Positions 1 to 7,971 of a stretch of DNA of 11,400 nucleotides are shown in pieces. Within the stretch, counting starts at the first letter, position 1; each line of letters begins with the position of its first letter. The notes under the pieces are model-generated. The model was not told the origin of the DNA and did not search any database. It saw nothing but the letters and a program-made list of their open reading frames with translations. Source of the stretch: Bacteroidales bacterium (GTDB lineage Bacteria > Bacteroidota > Bacteroidia > Bacteroidales > VadinHA17); the NCBI GenBank assembly GCA_017882245.1, contig JADGPV010000115.1, positions 1 through 11,400 of the forward strand, written 5' to 3'. The translations under genes and the position numbers were made by a program.

Positions 1-1093
1 CTCTTGAAGAACCCATCAGCAGATAACGCCCGTACTGAAAATAGGTCGCTATCAGTCCCGGATCATCGCCACCCGCCTGGAACCTCCTGAGGCGCTCATC
101 GGTAGGCAGGCTGTCAGCCTTTTCGTTGTCGCCAATTGACAGGCTGACCCTGTCAAACAAAGAGGAGTGTTCAGCGATATGGCTTTTCCTCAGACCTTTA
201 AAAGATTTCCATGAAGCCTTGCTGATGGCGTCTATACATTTCTGGCGAGGATCAATCGACCGGTCAAAATTCAGACTGTCGATATTATAATCTGTTGCCG
301 CGTTGAAAAACATCATCAGCTCGGTTCCTCCCTCGTATTTAAGAGAGTTATTATCATGTGTCAGTTTTCCGTCAAAAACTGTTGGCAGGAGGGAGGCAAA
401 GAACTTCATGTGTGCTCCTCCCTGTCCAAGAGCCGGGTCATCTTTGTCAATCAACTGCCCCTCCATATCAATGCGGCTATCCCTTACCGTGATAATTGCA
501 TCCTGATCCCGCTGAAGAGAGACCGACATATCGAGGCCACCTTTCTTCTTCGACTTCATTGAGATAACCATCACATTATCAGTCGCTGATGAATAAACCT
601 CATACTCTATTTTATTCCCGTTCCTTTTAAAGCTAACTTTAGCTATTCCGGTCTCGAGGTCAAGCTCCCTGCGGTACCTGGTGATCTCTCCGGTGGTGTC
701 TGTAAAATGAAAATAAATATCACCAAGGGTCTGGTATGATCTGATTTTTGGGGGTATCCCAGCTATATATTTCTCCGAGAGTTCAAAAGCTTCCGGAATC
801 CTGTCATCAAGAATGAGCTCCCTTATTTCAGGCAGGTGTTCCAGCGCTCCGGGGTTATTGTTTGGTATATTCATTCCACCCCAGAGAGATTCTTCGTTCA
901 CCTGCAATCTTTCAACGGCAGGGTTCCCGAAAAGCATGCCTCCGAGCCGGCCGTTTCCGACAGGAAGTGCTTCCGTCCACTCTTTAGCGGGTGTGTCGTA
1001 CCACATGATGTATTTCCCGTGTGGTTTAATACCGGGGTTGCATCCGGATGACAGCAGCAGAGAAAGTATCAGAAGAAAAAAGTTTCTTTTCAT
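1..1093 (-). CDS. GH95 family glycoside hydrolase, N-terminal part (probable alpha-L-fucosidase or alpha-L-galactosidase lipoprotein), cut by window edge
   Basis: The reading frame starts at the ATG at 1093 and stays open to the left edge, giving about 364 residues of a family whose members are usually around 750-800 residues. Residues 1-18 form a lipoprotein signal ending in SSGC, so the enzyme is probably a membrane-anchored lipoprotein. Several GH95 N-terminal beta-sandwich hallmarks are visible in order: WYDTPAKEWTEALPVGNGRLG, shortened here to its core TEALPVGNGRLGGMLFG, then NEESLWGG, then YQTLGDIYFHF, then YRRELDLETG. The last readable stretch, YFQYGRYLLMGSSR, matches the entry into the (alpha/alpha)6 catalytic domain. 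Family members remove terminal alpha-1,2-L-fucose or alpha-L-galactose from glycans. The catalytic acid and base lie further downstream outside the window, so activity cannot be judged. The start overlaps the stop of the GH97 gene as ATGA, which indicates translational coupling and makes this the last visible gene of the operon. Confidence 0.93.
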   Translation of the reverse strand, partial: MKRNFFLLILSLLLSSGCNPGIKPHGKYIMWYDTPAKEWTEALPVGNGRLGGMLFGNPAVERLQVNEESLWGGMNIPNNNPGALEHLPEIRELILDDRIPEAFELSEKYIAGIPPKIRSYQTLGDIYFHFTDTTGEITRYRRELDLETGIAKVSFKRNGNKIEYEVYSSATDNVMVISMKSKKKGGLDMSVSLQRDQDAIITVRDSRIDMEGQLIDKDDPALGQGGAHMKFFASLLPTVFDGKLTHDNNSLKYEGGTELMMFFNAATDYNIDSLNFDRSIDPRQKCIDAISKASWKSFKGLRKSHIAEHSSLFDRVSLSIGDNEKADSLPTDERLRRFQAGGDDPGLIATYFQYGRYLLMGSSR

Positions 1094-3063
1094 TTATTTT
1101 CCGGTAAAACGTTTGCTGCCGGGTCAAATCTCATGACAAATCCACCGTTAGGATTAAGGGAGACTGATGCATTTTTGCCGCTATCAAGGTTGATATTTTT
1201 TTGTGAAAACGATCTTGGTGAATCGTTCTCCGTGATCAGTACTCCGTCAGTATAGTTAATAAAAGGAAGCTGTAGTGTGAGTTGCCGGGACTCTTTGCCG
1301 GCGTTGATACCTGCCACGTACCATGTTTCACCTGTCCGCCTCGCAATCACCAGGAACCTTCCGGGGTAACCATCAATAAATCTCGTTTCATCCCAGGAGA
1401 CTGGTATTGCACTCATCATATTTCTTACGTAATCAGGCATCAAAGCCATTCCGTGCGGTGTCTCAGCGTAATGCTGCACCCCCGACAGGAAGAGCACAGC
1501 CATGGCCAGTTCAGCACCGTTGCCAGTCACCCTTTCGAAATTGTCGTAAGCGGTGAAACATACAGGTGTGAAATCCATCGGGTCAAAAGCGTTTCGGATA
1601 AATGCAACAGTGGTTGCTTTTGAAGGCACCTTGTCAGCGCTCTCCTGGTCGAAGGTTGCGTATTCAAAACCACGTATCGCTTCCATTGATACCAGGTTGG
1701 GCCAGGTGCGTTGAAGGCCTCTTGGCAGCGTCGAACCATGGCAGTTTACCACAAGATGATGTTCGTGTGCGTCAGCAAGTATATCCTGATAATAATCCAT
1801 CATTGACTGCCCGTCACCTCCGAAAAAATCGACCTTTATACCCCTGATACCCAGTTTTTCCAGCCTTGAGAACTCCTCAACCCTGCTTTCATGTGTTAAA
1901 AGCTTGTTCCTGGGGTGGTAAGGCACCGTATTCCAGTCTCCGGCAGAATTGTACCACATGAGCAGGCTGACCTTCTTCTCCGACGCCAGGCGCGACAGGT
2001 CAGCCAGTTTATCCCATCCGATCGTTGTGTCCCAATTAGCATCGATAAGGCAGTACTCCCATCCCATCTCCGATGCATAGTTGATAAAGTCTTTCTGCAC
2101 TTCATAATTCACGGAAGGATCCTTCATCAACGCCCAGCTCCATGATGCCCTTCCGGGCCTGACATAAGAGAAGTCACCCGGTATTGGCGGTTTGGCAAGA
2201 TCAGTACCAAGCGTCGATTCAACTATTACGCCAGGGGTGCCTCCCATAGTTAAAATGCGCCATGGTATGGTCCAGGGAAGGGTTGACTGCGGATAAACTG
2301 CACCTCCCGTGAAACCTTCTGTTGGTTCCGGAAATGCAATGATCATCTCACTGCCTCCCTGGCCCTTGATAAGATGACTGCCGCAGTAATTGCGGTCGGG
2401 CCAACTCTCTGTTATGTTTACCCAGCAGTTTCCGGTATGAAATAATGCCGGAAATACCCAGCCGTTTTTATCCGGAATGACACTGTCAAGCAGGATGTCT
2501 TCAAGATAATGCTCCTCATAAGACGGGTTACACTGATTCCAGCCTGACCTGGATGCAGCACGCGGCTGAATCCATCCAGTGGTTCCCGCAATAAAGTTGA
2601 AACCAGTCTTTTCAGAAGTTATTTTTTTAGTGACATCAGAATTACCGGGAAAAGAGTAACAAAATGCTACGCCGTCATCTGACACCTGAAAAATCACATC
2701 CATTTTTTCACCGGTGGCATTTGAGAGATGGCAAACAAGTTTATTTGCTTCATAATGTGCATTTTTCGTCTTACCGTAAAGTAAAGTGTAACTGTCATTA
2801 ATATTCGTCACAGCCGATACTGAATCGAGCTTCATACCATTGTAAAAATCACCATCCTCCCTGATTATCCCGAGCGACGAATTTTCAATTACGGGTATTC
2901 CACGGTAGAATACTGTGAATGAAGCGTTCCCGGAATCCAGGACCTCCATTGTCACGCTGATATCGCCGGACGGACTGTCAAGGGTCATTTCATCATGTTT
3001 TTTGCATGAAATAAGCACGCACAGAATTCCTGCAAGTGCAATGATATGTTTAAATGTTTTCAT
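1090..3063 (-). CDS. GH97 family glycoside hydrolase, retaining-type (alpha-galactosidase-like) lipoprotein
   Basis: This is a full-length 657-residue protein, a normal size for GH97. Residues 1-20 are a lipoprotein signal with lipobox LISC (C20), so it is probably anchored in a membrane facing the periplasm or surface. The N-terminal beta-sandwich starts at SPSGDISVTMEV (30-42). A (beta/alpha)8 barrel follows, with RASWSWALMKDPS (305-317), the strand YCLIDANWD (337-345), LLMWYNSAGDW (367-377), GIKVDFFGGDGQ (408-419) and TWPNLVSMEAIRGFE (453-467), then a C-terminal beta domain. In characterised retaining GH97 alpha-galactosidases the nucleophile is an Asp at the end of a GxKVDFF-like strand. 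D412 sits there, whereas SusB-type inverting alpha-glucosidases lack that Asp and use Glu bases. The acid/base is probably E461 or E467; I could not align to decide. I infer retaining hydrolysis of an alpha-galactoside or similar substrate. It lies 27 bp after the PD40 protein gene and overlaps the GH95 gene by 4 bp. Confidence 0.94.
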   Translation of the reverse strand: MKTFKHIIALAGILCVLISCKKHDEMTLDSPSGDISVTMEVLDSGNASFTVFYRGIPVIENSSLGIIREDGDFYNGMKLDSVSAVTNINDSYTLLYGKTKNAHYEANKLVCHLSNATGEKMDVIFQVSDDGVAFCYSFPGNSDVTKKITSEKTGFNFIAGTTGWIQPRAASRSGWNQCNPSYEEHYLEDILLDSVIPDKNGWVFPALFHTGNCWVNITESWPDRNYCGSHLIKGQGGSEMIIAFPEPTEGFTGGAVYPQSTLPWTIPWRILTMGGTPGVIVESTLGTDLAKPPIPGDFSYVRPGRASWSWALMKDPSVNYEVQKDFINYASEMGWEYCLIDANWDTTIGWDKLADLSRLASEKKVSLLMWYNSAGDWNTVPYHPRNKLLTHESRVEEFSRLEKLGIRGIKVDFFGGDGQSMMDYYQDILADAHEHHLVVNCHGSTLPRGLQRTWPNLVSMEAIRGFEYATFDQESADKVPSKATTVAFIRNAFDPMDFTPVCFTAYDNFERVTGNGAELAMAVLFLSGVQHYAETPHGMALMPDYVRNMMSAIPVSWDETRFIDGYPGRFLVIARRTGETWYVAGINAGKESRQLTLQLPFINYTDGVLITENDSPRSFSQKNINLDSGKNASVSLNPNGGFVMRFDPAANVLPENK

Positions 3064-3090
3064 GTTGCTGCAGTACTTTTAGTTTATCGG

Positions 3091-4605
3091 CTATGGGAGC
3101 AGTTCAAGGTCTGAATTGCTGACAAAAGCTATTTGTTTGCTGTCAGGAGACCAGCTTGGGACGTTGATGGAACCCTGTCCGCCATAAAGATAAGCGATGA
3201 CCTTTGGAGTTCCTCCTTCGACAGGCATAAGTCTGATATACACATGTTTATAAAAAGGATGATCATCGGTTTTTATTTCCGGAGGAAATGACAGGAAAAC
3301 GATCCACTTCCCGTCGGGAGAGACGTGCGGGAACCAGTCGTTAAACTTACCAAAGGTCAGCTGTTCCTGCTGTGAGCCGTCGGCCTTCATTCGCCAGATC
3401 TGCATGGTTCCTGTCCTTGCTGAGTTGAAGTAGATATACTTTCCGTCAGGTGAATATTCCGGACCGTCGTCGAGACCGGGAGCATCAGTCAGCCGGATCT
3501 CTTTCTTTTTCCTGACAGAGATCCTATAAATATCGAAGTTGTTATTGCGGTCAGCGGTGTATGTCAGGTATTTCCCGTCAGGTGACCAGCCGTGCAGATA
3601 GGATGGACCCAGGGCTGTGATCCTTTTCGGGATACCACCTTCAACAGGAAGGGTAAATATTATTGAACTGTTCTCTTCCTCAGCGACGTGATTACTGATG
3701 CCCAGCATCTTTCCGTCGAATGATAGAACGTGGTCATTGTTATTGTTTGTGGCAAATCCGGTACTGATCGCTGCCGTCCCGCCCTTTTCAAGGTCAAATT
3801 TATATAACAGACCCTCGCTGTTGTAAATGAGATATTTGCCATCCACAGACCAATTCGGAGCCTGGATCGATACGGGCGACTGATAAATCACTTTTCTCAG
3901 GCCAGTCTCAACGTCCATCACCTCCAGGTTGCTGCCGATAAAATCCTTATAGGGGACAAAATCATCTTTTGCCGGCCTGATGATCCTTACATTAAAAAAT
4001 CCGGCCTTTTCAACCACATTGTTATCATGAGAGCAAATGAACAATCCGGCGTAGACATCTCCGGTCAATGAATTGTCAGTGATCATGACGGTATCATAAG
4101 GATTTCCCCAAGCTGAACATGAAAAGATAAACTTATTGCCTTTGCGTTCCAGCTGTATGACATCAGGTGAAACTATCGCCGACTTCCTTTCAGACATATC
4201 CGCTCCGGCAGACAGACGGTACTGCAATGAGGTCAGCCCGTCTCCATGTACTGTTCCGCTGATATGAGCTGAACCCGGATCAAGGCTCTGCCTTATCATC
4301 CAGCCTATTTTACGGTGAGCATTGTGCCCTTCACCGATGAAGTTCACATGAGCCTGCAGGATAAAATCGCCATTCATTTTCTTCCAGGCAAAATGGAACT
4401 GGTCTTCACTGAACCAGATATTATTACCCGATCCTGAAAGAACAAACTCCTGGTTTAAGGGATCAATGGTCAGATCGCCTTTCAGGTTGCAGGCTCCGAC
4501 ATCTGAATGACCGTCAAAAAGGTTTTTTGAATAATCCTGTGCGTTGACGATCGCGGTCGATAAAGTTATAACTGACATGCAAATGATGATTATTTTTCTA
4601 TCCAT
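3091..4605 (-). CDS. secreted DUF1349-like (concanavalin-like) plus TolB/PD40 beta-propeller protein
   Basis: The protein has 504 residues with a Sec signal peptide (cleavage probably after VNA, residue 22). Residues about 28-208 look like the concanavalin-A-like DUF1349 fold often found in this phylum. Typical stretches are FAWKKMNGDFILQAHVNF, HRKIGWMIRQSLDP, VHGDGLTSLQYR, VIQLERKGNKF and AGLFICSHDNNVVEKA. Residues about 225-500 are a six-bladed PD40/WD40-like propeller with repeats of the type W/YSPDGKY.: NWSVDGKYLIY (251), LSFDGKML (294), WSPDGKYLTY (340), YSPDGKYIYF (384), VSPDGKWIVF (428) and WSPDSKQIAF (485). This is not the TolB of the Tol-Pal system; the neighbours suggest a periplasmic or surface glycan-binding or sensing role, which is inference. 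No enzyme motif is visible. The start overlaps the end of the upstream glycosidase-like gene by 16 bp, so translation is probably coupled. Homologous proteins are sometimes named biopolymer transporters without functional proof. Confidence 0.86.
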   Translation of the reverse strand: MDRKIIIICMSVITLSTAIVNAQDYSKNLFDGHSDVGACNLKGDLTIDPLNQEFVLSGSGNNIWFSEDQFHFAWKKMNGDFILQAHVNFIGEGHNAHRKIGWMIRQSLDPGSAHISGTVHGDGLTSLQYRLSAGADMSERKSAIVSPDVIQLERKGNKFIFSCSAWGNPYDTVMITDNSLTGDVYAGLFICSHDNNVVEKAGFFNVRIIRPAKDDFVPYKDFIGSNLEVMDVETGLRKVIYQSPVSIQAPNWSVDGKYLIYNSEGLLYKFDLEKGGTAAISTGFATNNNNDHVLSFDGKMLGISNHVAEEENSSIIFTLPVEGGIPKRITALGPSYLHGWSPDGKYLTYTADRNNNFDIYRISVRKKKEIRLTDAPGLDDGPEYSPDGKYIYFNSARTGTMQIWRMKADGSQQEQLTFGKFNDWFPHVSPDGKWIVFLSFPPEIKTDDHPFYKHVYIRLMPVEGGTPKVIAYLYGGQGSINVPSWSPDSKQIAFVSNSDLELLP

Positions 4606-6221
4606 CCTTGAGTGATTAAAGTGTAAATTGCATTAGGTTGAACAAACAGAAGATGTATTTCATTGTTGTTTATAAGTATAGTCCTCTTCCTGGTTGCTAT
4701 TCCTACTACCTCAGCCAGTTCTCCGGTCAGAGAAGTTACAACCCTGGTTCCTTTTGAGAAGGTGAAGATCCTTTTCCCGTCTATATAGCAGTTGACATCC
4801 TGTTTTTTTGTCTGCATCTTAAAGCTATGCCCGTTCCAGTATTGAGTGTAATCATAATCAAAATCGCTGTCAAGGCATGACCAGTATATTTTATCAGCAG
4901 ATATATACACTCCATATAGCCTTGTAATGAACTCCAGTGCAGACAGGACTGCCGGCCCATACCCGTCCTGAGTGCTGTCAGGCTGCATTGTAAAAGGATC
5001 AAACTGCTGGGTGAACCTAAGGGAGTCTCCGACAGCTTTAAGAAACTTCTGGCCTATCATTGTCAGCTCTGCGTAATGACCGTAGTTCTCCAGCGCCTGA
5101 ATTGATCTCTGATAAGTAAGCGCCTGTGGCTGGCCGTTCCAGTTATTACCGCTTATATTCTTGAATGACGGGTCGTTTGCGGCTATTGAAGGCAGGGGCA
5201 TAGGTGTCCAGAACTCATCAGGGTTCAACAGATGAGTTCCTATGAACCTGTCTGCCATTTCCTGGTCGAAGATGCCAAAATACATGCATCGTAAGTTATT
5301 ATGCAGCAGGATGGGCATTGAAATGTTGTCTTTGTCCCTGTCATAGCATGCAAATTTCTTTTTATCCCACAGGTAAGCTTTCAGTTTAGCCCTTACATCG
5401 CCGGCTTTGTTTCGCCAGTATATTTCTTTGCCGTTGTTCAGCTCTGCGGAGATAAGGCTTAAAACATCCCGGCACGAATATGAATATGACATGACGTCCA
5501 TGGATTCGATTGGCACAGTCATGGCTTTTGTGCTGTCATAGCTCTCCTCCTTGCAGTTGACAGCCAGCTCTTCCTTTGAAAGCTTTGCAGCTGCTTCTTT
5601 TGTTGGCGGAAAATCAAATGACCATGCATTAGGGAAACCGTTATACCTTATGCTGTGATCTTCTCCTGTGTCAAAAATGCACCAGGATTCAAGACAACCG
5701 TCATTATCAGAATCACGTGTCTTCCAGAGATATGCATCGAATTTCTCAAGTGCTTTGTAAACCCTGTCCAGATACGCTGTATCCTTGCCAATAAGGAAGT
5801 ATAGATCATACGCAGGCCGCGGGAAATATAAACCCTGGAGCTGGCAATAATTGGGTACAGGTACACCGTTCCTGTTGTAAATGACTCCCGGAAAACGCCC
5901 GTCCTCCCTCTGGTAATCAATAAATATTTCAATATTGTTCCTGGCGATCTCAAGGTCACGCTTGGCATACATATAACCTCCCAAAGGCTGGGTCTCAAGC
6001 CACACATTGGGGTACTGCGCTCCTTCGATCAGCACTTTCCGCCCGCCGTAGTTAACAATATTCTCACGAGCCAGTTTTTCGGCCCTGTCAAATATTCTTT
6101 GAAGGACAGTGTCGTTTGTGGTAAACTCAACCCCGGTGCCAGGCAACTGTGCGTGCACTTCCTGCGCAGAAAAAGCCAGTAGAAAAACTGCCGCAACCAG
6201 GAATTTCATTTCCTTTTTCAT
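4590..6221 (-). CDS. secreted six-hairpin ((alpha/alpha)6) glycosidase-like protein, family unassigned
   Basis: The protein has 543 residues with a signal peptide cleaved probably after VHA (residue 24), so it is periplasmic or secreted. The body is helical and rich in aromatic residues, with hairpin-like repeats: TQPLGGYMYAKRDLEIARNN (77-96), DYQREDGRFPGVIY (102-115), KTRDSDNDGCLESW (167-180), then CIFDTGEDHSIRY (181-193). This last stretch resembles the W-D-[ST]-G-x-D region that holds the catalytic acid in GH63/GH37-like (alpha/alpha)6 enzymes, making D184, E187 or D188 candidate catalytic residues. The segment DGYGPAVLSALEFITRLYGV (419-438) resembles the final helical pair of such folds. 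After about 445 a short beta-rich tail follows, as in several toroid glycosidases. I cannot place it in a numbered family, and the substrate is unknown. ATG at 6221 lies 5 bp after the permease stop; Met5 at 6209 is a possible alternative start. It sits between the exporter genes and the DUF1349/PD40 gene. Confidence 0.68.
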   Translation of the reverse strand: MKKEMKFLVAAVFLLAFSAQEVHAQLPGTGVEFTTNDTVLQRIFDRAEKLARENIVNYGGRKVLIEGAQYPNVWLETQPLGGYMYAKRDLEIARNNIEIFIDYQREDGRFPGVIYNRNGVPVPNYCQLQGLYFPRPAYDLYFLIGKDTAYLDRVYKALEKFDAYLWKTRDSDNDGCLESWCIFDTGEDHSIRYNGFPNAWSFDFPPTKEAAAKLSKEELAVNCKEESYDSTKAMTVPIESMDVMSYSYSCRDVLSLISAELNNGKEIYWRNKAGDVRAKLKAYLWDKKKFACYDRDKDNISMPILLHNNLRCMYFGIFDQEMADRFIGTHLLNPDEFWTPMPLPSIAANDPSFKNISGNNWNGQPQALTYQRSIQALENYGHYAELTMIGQKFLKAVGDSLRFTQQFDPFTMQPDSTQDGYGPAVLSALEFITRLYGVYISADKIYWSCLDSDFDYDYTQYWNGHSFKMQTKKQDVNCYIDGKRIFTFSKGTRVVTSLTGELAEVVGIATRKRTILINNNEIHLLFVQPNAIYTLITQGWIEK

Positions 6222-6226
6222 CTGTG

Positions 6227-7036
6227 TTATAAGTAGATGTCTTTACGTTTATAAAACAGGTAAGATAATCCTGTCAGAAGCACCGACAGACCTGCAAAGT
6301 AAAGCAGATTAAAAAACTCAAGCTTGTATGCCGGATTTACAGTATCGAGATTGACATATTTAAAGGGACTGATGTACCCTATTTTTGCAATACTTTCAGT
6401 GATTTTTGAAAGCGCAAAGATAAAGTAAAGTATCAGCACCAGCCCAATGCTGAAAGCAGTTATCGGCTTAGGCCTTTTAACCAGAGTCGATATAAATAAT
6501 CCTAAGGCACCGAAGAACATATTCAGCAAAAGGGTGTACAGTGACAGGATCATGAATGCGTTTATGCTGAAGGGTTCTCTTTTGTTGATCTCCAGACAGA
6601 TAAAACCTGCCGCTGCAGTGATCATATTAAGTATGAAAATGTTAAGAAAGACAACGGCGAGTTTGCTGAGGAAAACCTCCCGGCGGGTCAGCGGCCATGA
6701 AAGTAGGTATTCTGCACTCCTGTTGTATTCCTCTTTTAGTAAAATATTGGAAGACAGCACTATAGCATAGATGCTCCCAAGAACAAGCATATAAATCACA
6801 TTGTTGGCAGAATAAAAGCCAAGTACCGAAAACAGGTCATTGATATTAGAAATGCCCTTGAACAGCAAGGCTCCTTTCGGGATGATGCTCATCATTCCGA
6901 GCACTTTGGAATTGTTTTCCAGGAATGTTCCGTAGACGGACATAGTTACAGTGATCAGAATGGTAATGACGGCCATCCACATCATAAGACTGAACGCATT
7001 GCTTCTCAACTCTCTTATAAAAAGGTTCCTGTTCAT
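6227..7036 (-). CDS. ABC-2 type transporter, membrane permease
   Basis: This 269-residue protein has about six hydrophobic segments at roughly 15-36, 75-99, 126-148, 160-184, 190-211 and 243-261, which is the usual topology of ABC-2 permeases. Between the second and third segments lies EEYNRSAEYLLSWPLTRRE (102-120), which matches the cytoplasmic E...(G/S)xEYLLSxPxxR signature of this family where the subunit contacts the ATPase. A large loop between the first two segments (about 37-72) fits the ABC2_membrane_3/YtrC-like type. It begins 15 bp after the ATPase gene and surely forms the exporter with it. Such exporters move lipids, antibiotics, peptides or polysaccharide precursors, and the substrate cannot be read from the sequence. 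No separate periplasmic binding protein is present, consistent with export rather than uptake. Confidence 0.9.
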   Translation of the reverse strand: MNRNLFIRELRSNAFSLMMWMAVITILITVTMSVYGTFLENNSKVLGMMSIIPKGALLFKGISNINDLFSVLGFYSANNVIYMLVLGSIYAIVLSSNILLKEEYNRSAEYLLSWPLTRREVFLSKLAVVFLNIFILNMITAAAGFICLEINKREPFSINAFMILSLYTLLLNMFFGALGLFISTLVKRPKPITAFSIGLVLILYFIFALSKITESIAKIGYISPFKYVNLDTVNPAYKLEFFNLLYFAGLSVLLTGLSYLFYKRKDIYL

Positions 7037-7051
7037 CTGGCGGTTGCGCTC

Positions 7052-7939
7052 TTAATTGTAATAGTGCATGAATATCTCTTCCAGCGAGGGCTCCTCAATT
7101 GTCATATCAGTTATCTTCTTCCCACGGAGTGCTGCGATAAGTTCTTCGAAATTGCCTGAGTACATGCACTGAAAAACCTTGCCGGAAATGACCGGCTGAG
7201 GTTGGATGCCCGGCAGTCTGACAATTTCTCTGTCAACCTGATCATCAAATTCGATGCGTACTTTTTTCAGTTGCCTCTTCCGCAGTGTTTCGATGTCTTC
7301 TACTTTTATTATTCTGCCTTCCTTAATGATGGCAACGCGTTTGCAGAGCATCTGCACCTCACTCAGCATATGTGAAGAAAAAAAGATGGTCATCCCCTTC
7401 CTGTTCTCTGAATGCAAAAGGTCATAAAACCTTGCCTGCATCAGCGGGTCAAGTCCCATTGTCGGTTCGTCAAGTATGAGAAGTCGCGGATTATGAAGCA
7501 GGCTTTGAACTATGGCAACTTTCTTACGGTTTCCGCCTGACAGATCGCTTATTTTTCTTTTACGGTCCACCTCAAATAATTCAGAAAGCGCGGCTATCCT
7601 TTCAGAACCATTTTTGGTCCCGTAAAATCCCTGGCAGTAATTAAGGAATTCACCTGCAGTCATCGAAGAATATGCATTGGCATCAGAGGGGACATACCCG
7701 GTCTGGAGCTTGATCTTTTTCGATTCTGTGACAACGTCCATACCCATGATCCTTGCTGTTCCTCCGGAAGGAAAGATCAGGTTCAGCAAGATCCTGATGG
7801 TTGTCGATTTGCCTGCTCCGTTGGGCCCGATGAAACCGAAAATATCACCTTCCTCCACTTCGAGACTGACATGTTCTATCCCTCTGTCTCTGCCGTAGTT
7901 TTTTGAAAGATCCTTGATATCAATAACTGGTGAACTCAT
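7052..7939 (-). CDS. ABC-2 type transporter, ATP-binding subunit
   Basis: This 295-residue cytoplasmic ATPase carries all nucleotide-binding motifs. They are Walker A GPNGAGKST (38-46), the region GYVPSDANAY (81-90) where the Q-loop lies, signature LSGGNRKKVA (133-142), Walker B LLILDEPTMGLDP (153-165) and the H-loop FFSSH with H190. The Q-loop Gln is replaced by Ser/Asp, which is common in the CcmA-like drug and lipid exporter group. Residues after about 220 form the extra C-terminal domain typical of this group, ending in PSLEEIFMHYYN (284-295), a familiar terminal signature. It sits 32 bp after the methyltransferase and 15 bp before its permease, in one operon. The ATG at 7939 is the first in the frame and fits the usual N-terminus (IDIKDLSKNYG). 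The exported substrate is unknown. Confidence 0.97.
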   Translation of the reverse strand: MSSPVIDIKDLSKNYGRDRGIEHVSLEVEEGDIFGFIGPNGAGKSTTIRILLNLIFPSGGTARIMGMDVVTESKKIKLQTGYVPSDANAYSSMTAGEFLNYCQGFYGTKNGSERIAALSELFEVDRKRKISDLSGGNRKKVAIVQSLLHNPRLLILDEPTMGLDPLMQARFYDLLHSENRKGMTIFFSSHMLSEVQMLCKRVAIIKEGRIIKVEDIETLRKRQLKKVRIEFDDQVDREIVRLPGIQPQPVISGKVFQCMYSGNFEELIAALRGKKITDMTIEEPSLEEIFMHYYN

Positions 7940-7971
7940 CGGTGACTATATATTTGTTATCAGTACTGTTT

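Noticed and set aside
813..1136. 107-residue plus-strand open frame, with an overlapping 71-residue one
   Set aside because: It lies opposite the well supported GH95 start and its hallmark motifs; the protein shows no family features.
3370..3860. Repeated short DNA segments resembling a repeat array
   Set aside because: They encode the SPDGKY motifs of the PD40 propeller and are not a CRISPR or DNA repeat.
5648..6007. 119-residue minus-strand open frame
   Set aside because: It is an off-frame shadow of the six-hairpin glycosidase-like gene, which has a signal peptide and consistent composition.
7961..7968. CAGTACTG palindrome between methyltransferase and ATPase genes
   Set aside because: An isolated 8-bp palindrome in a 32-bp gap is expected by chance and shows no hairpin or promoter features.
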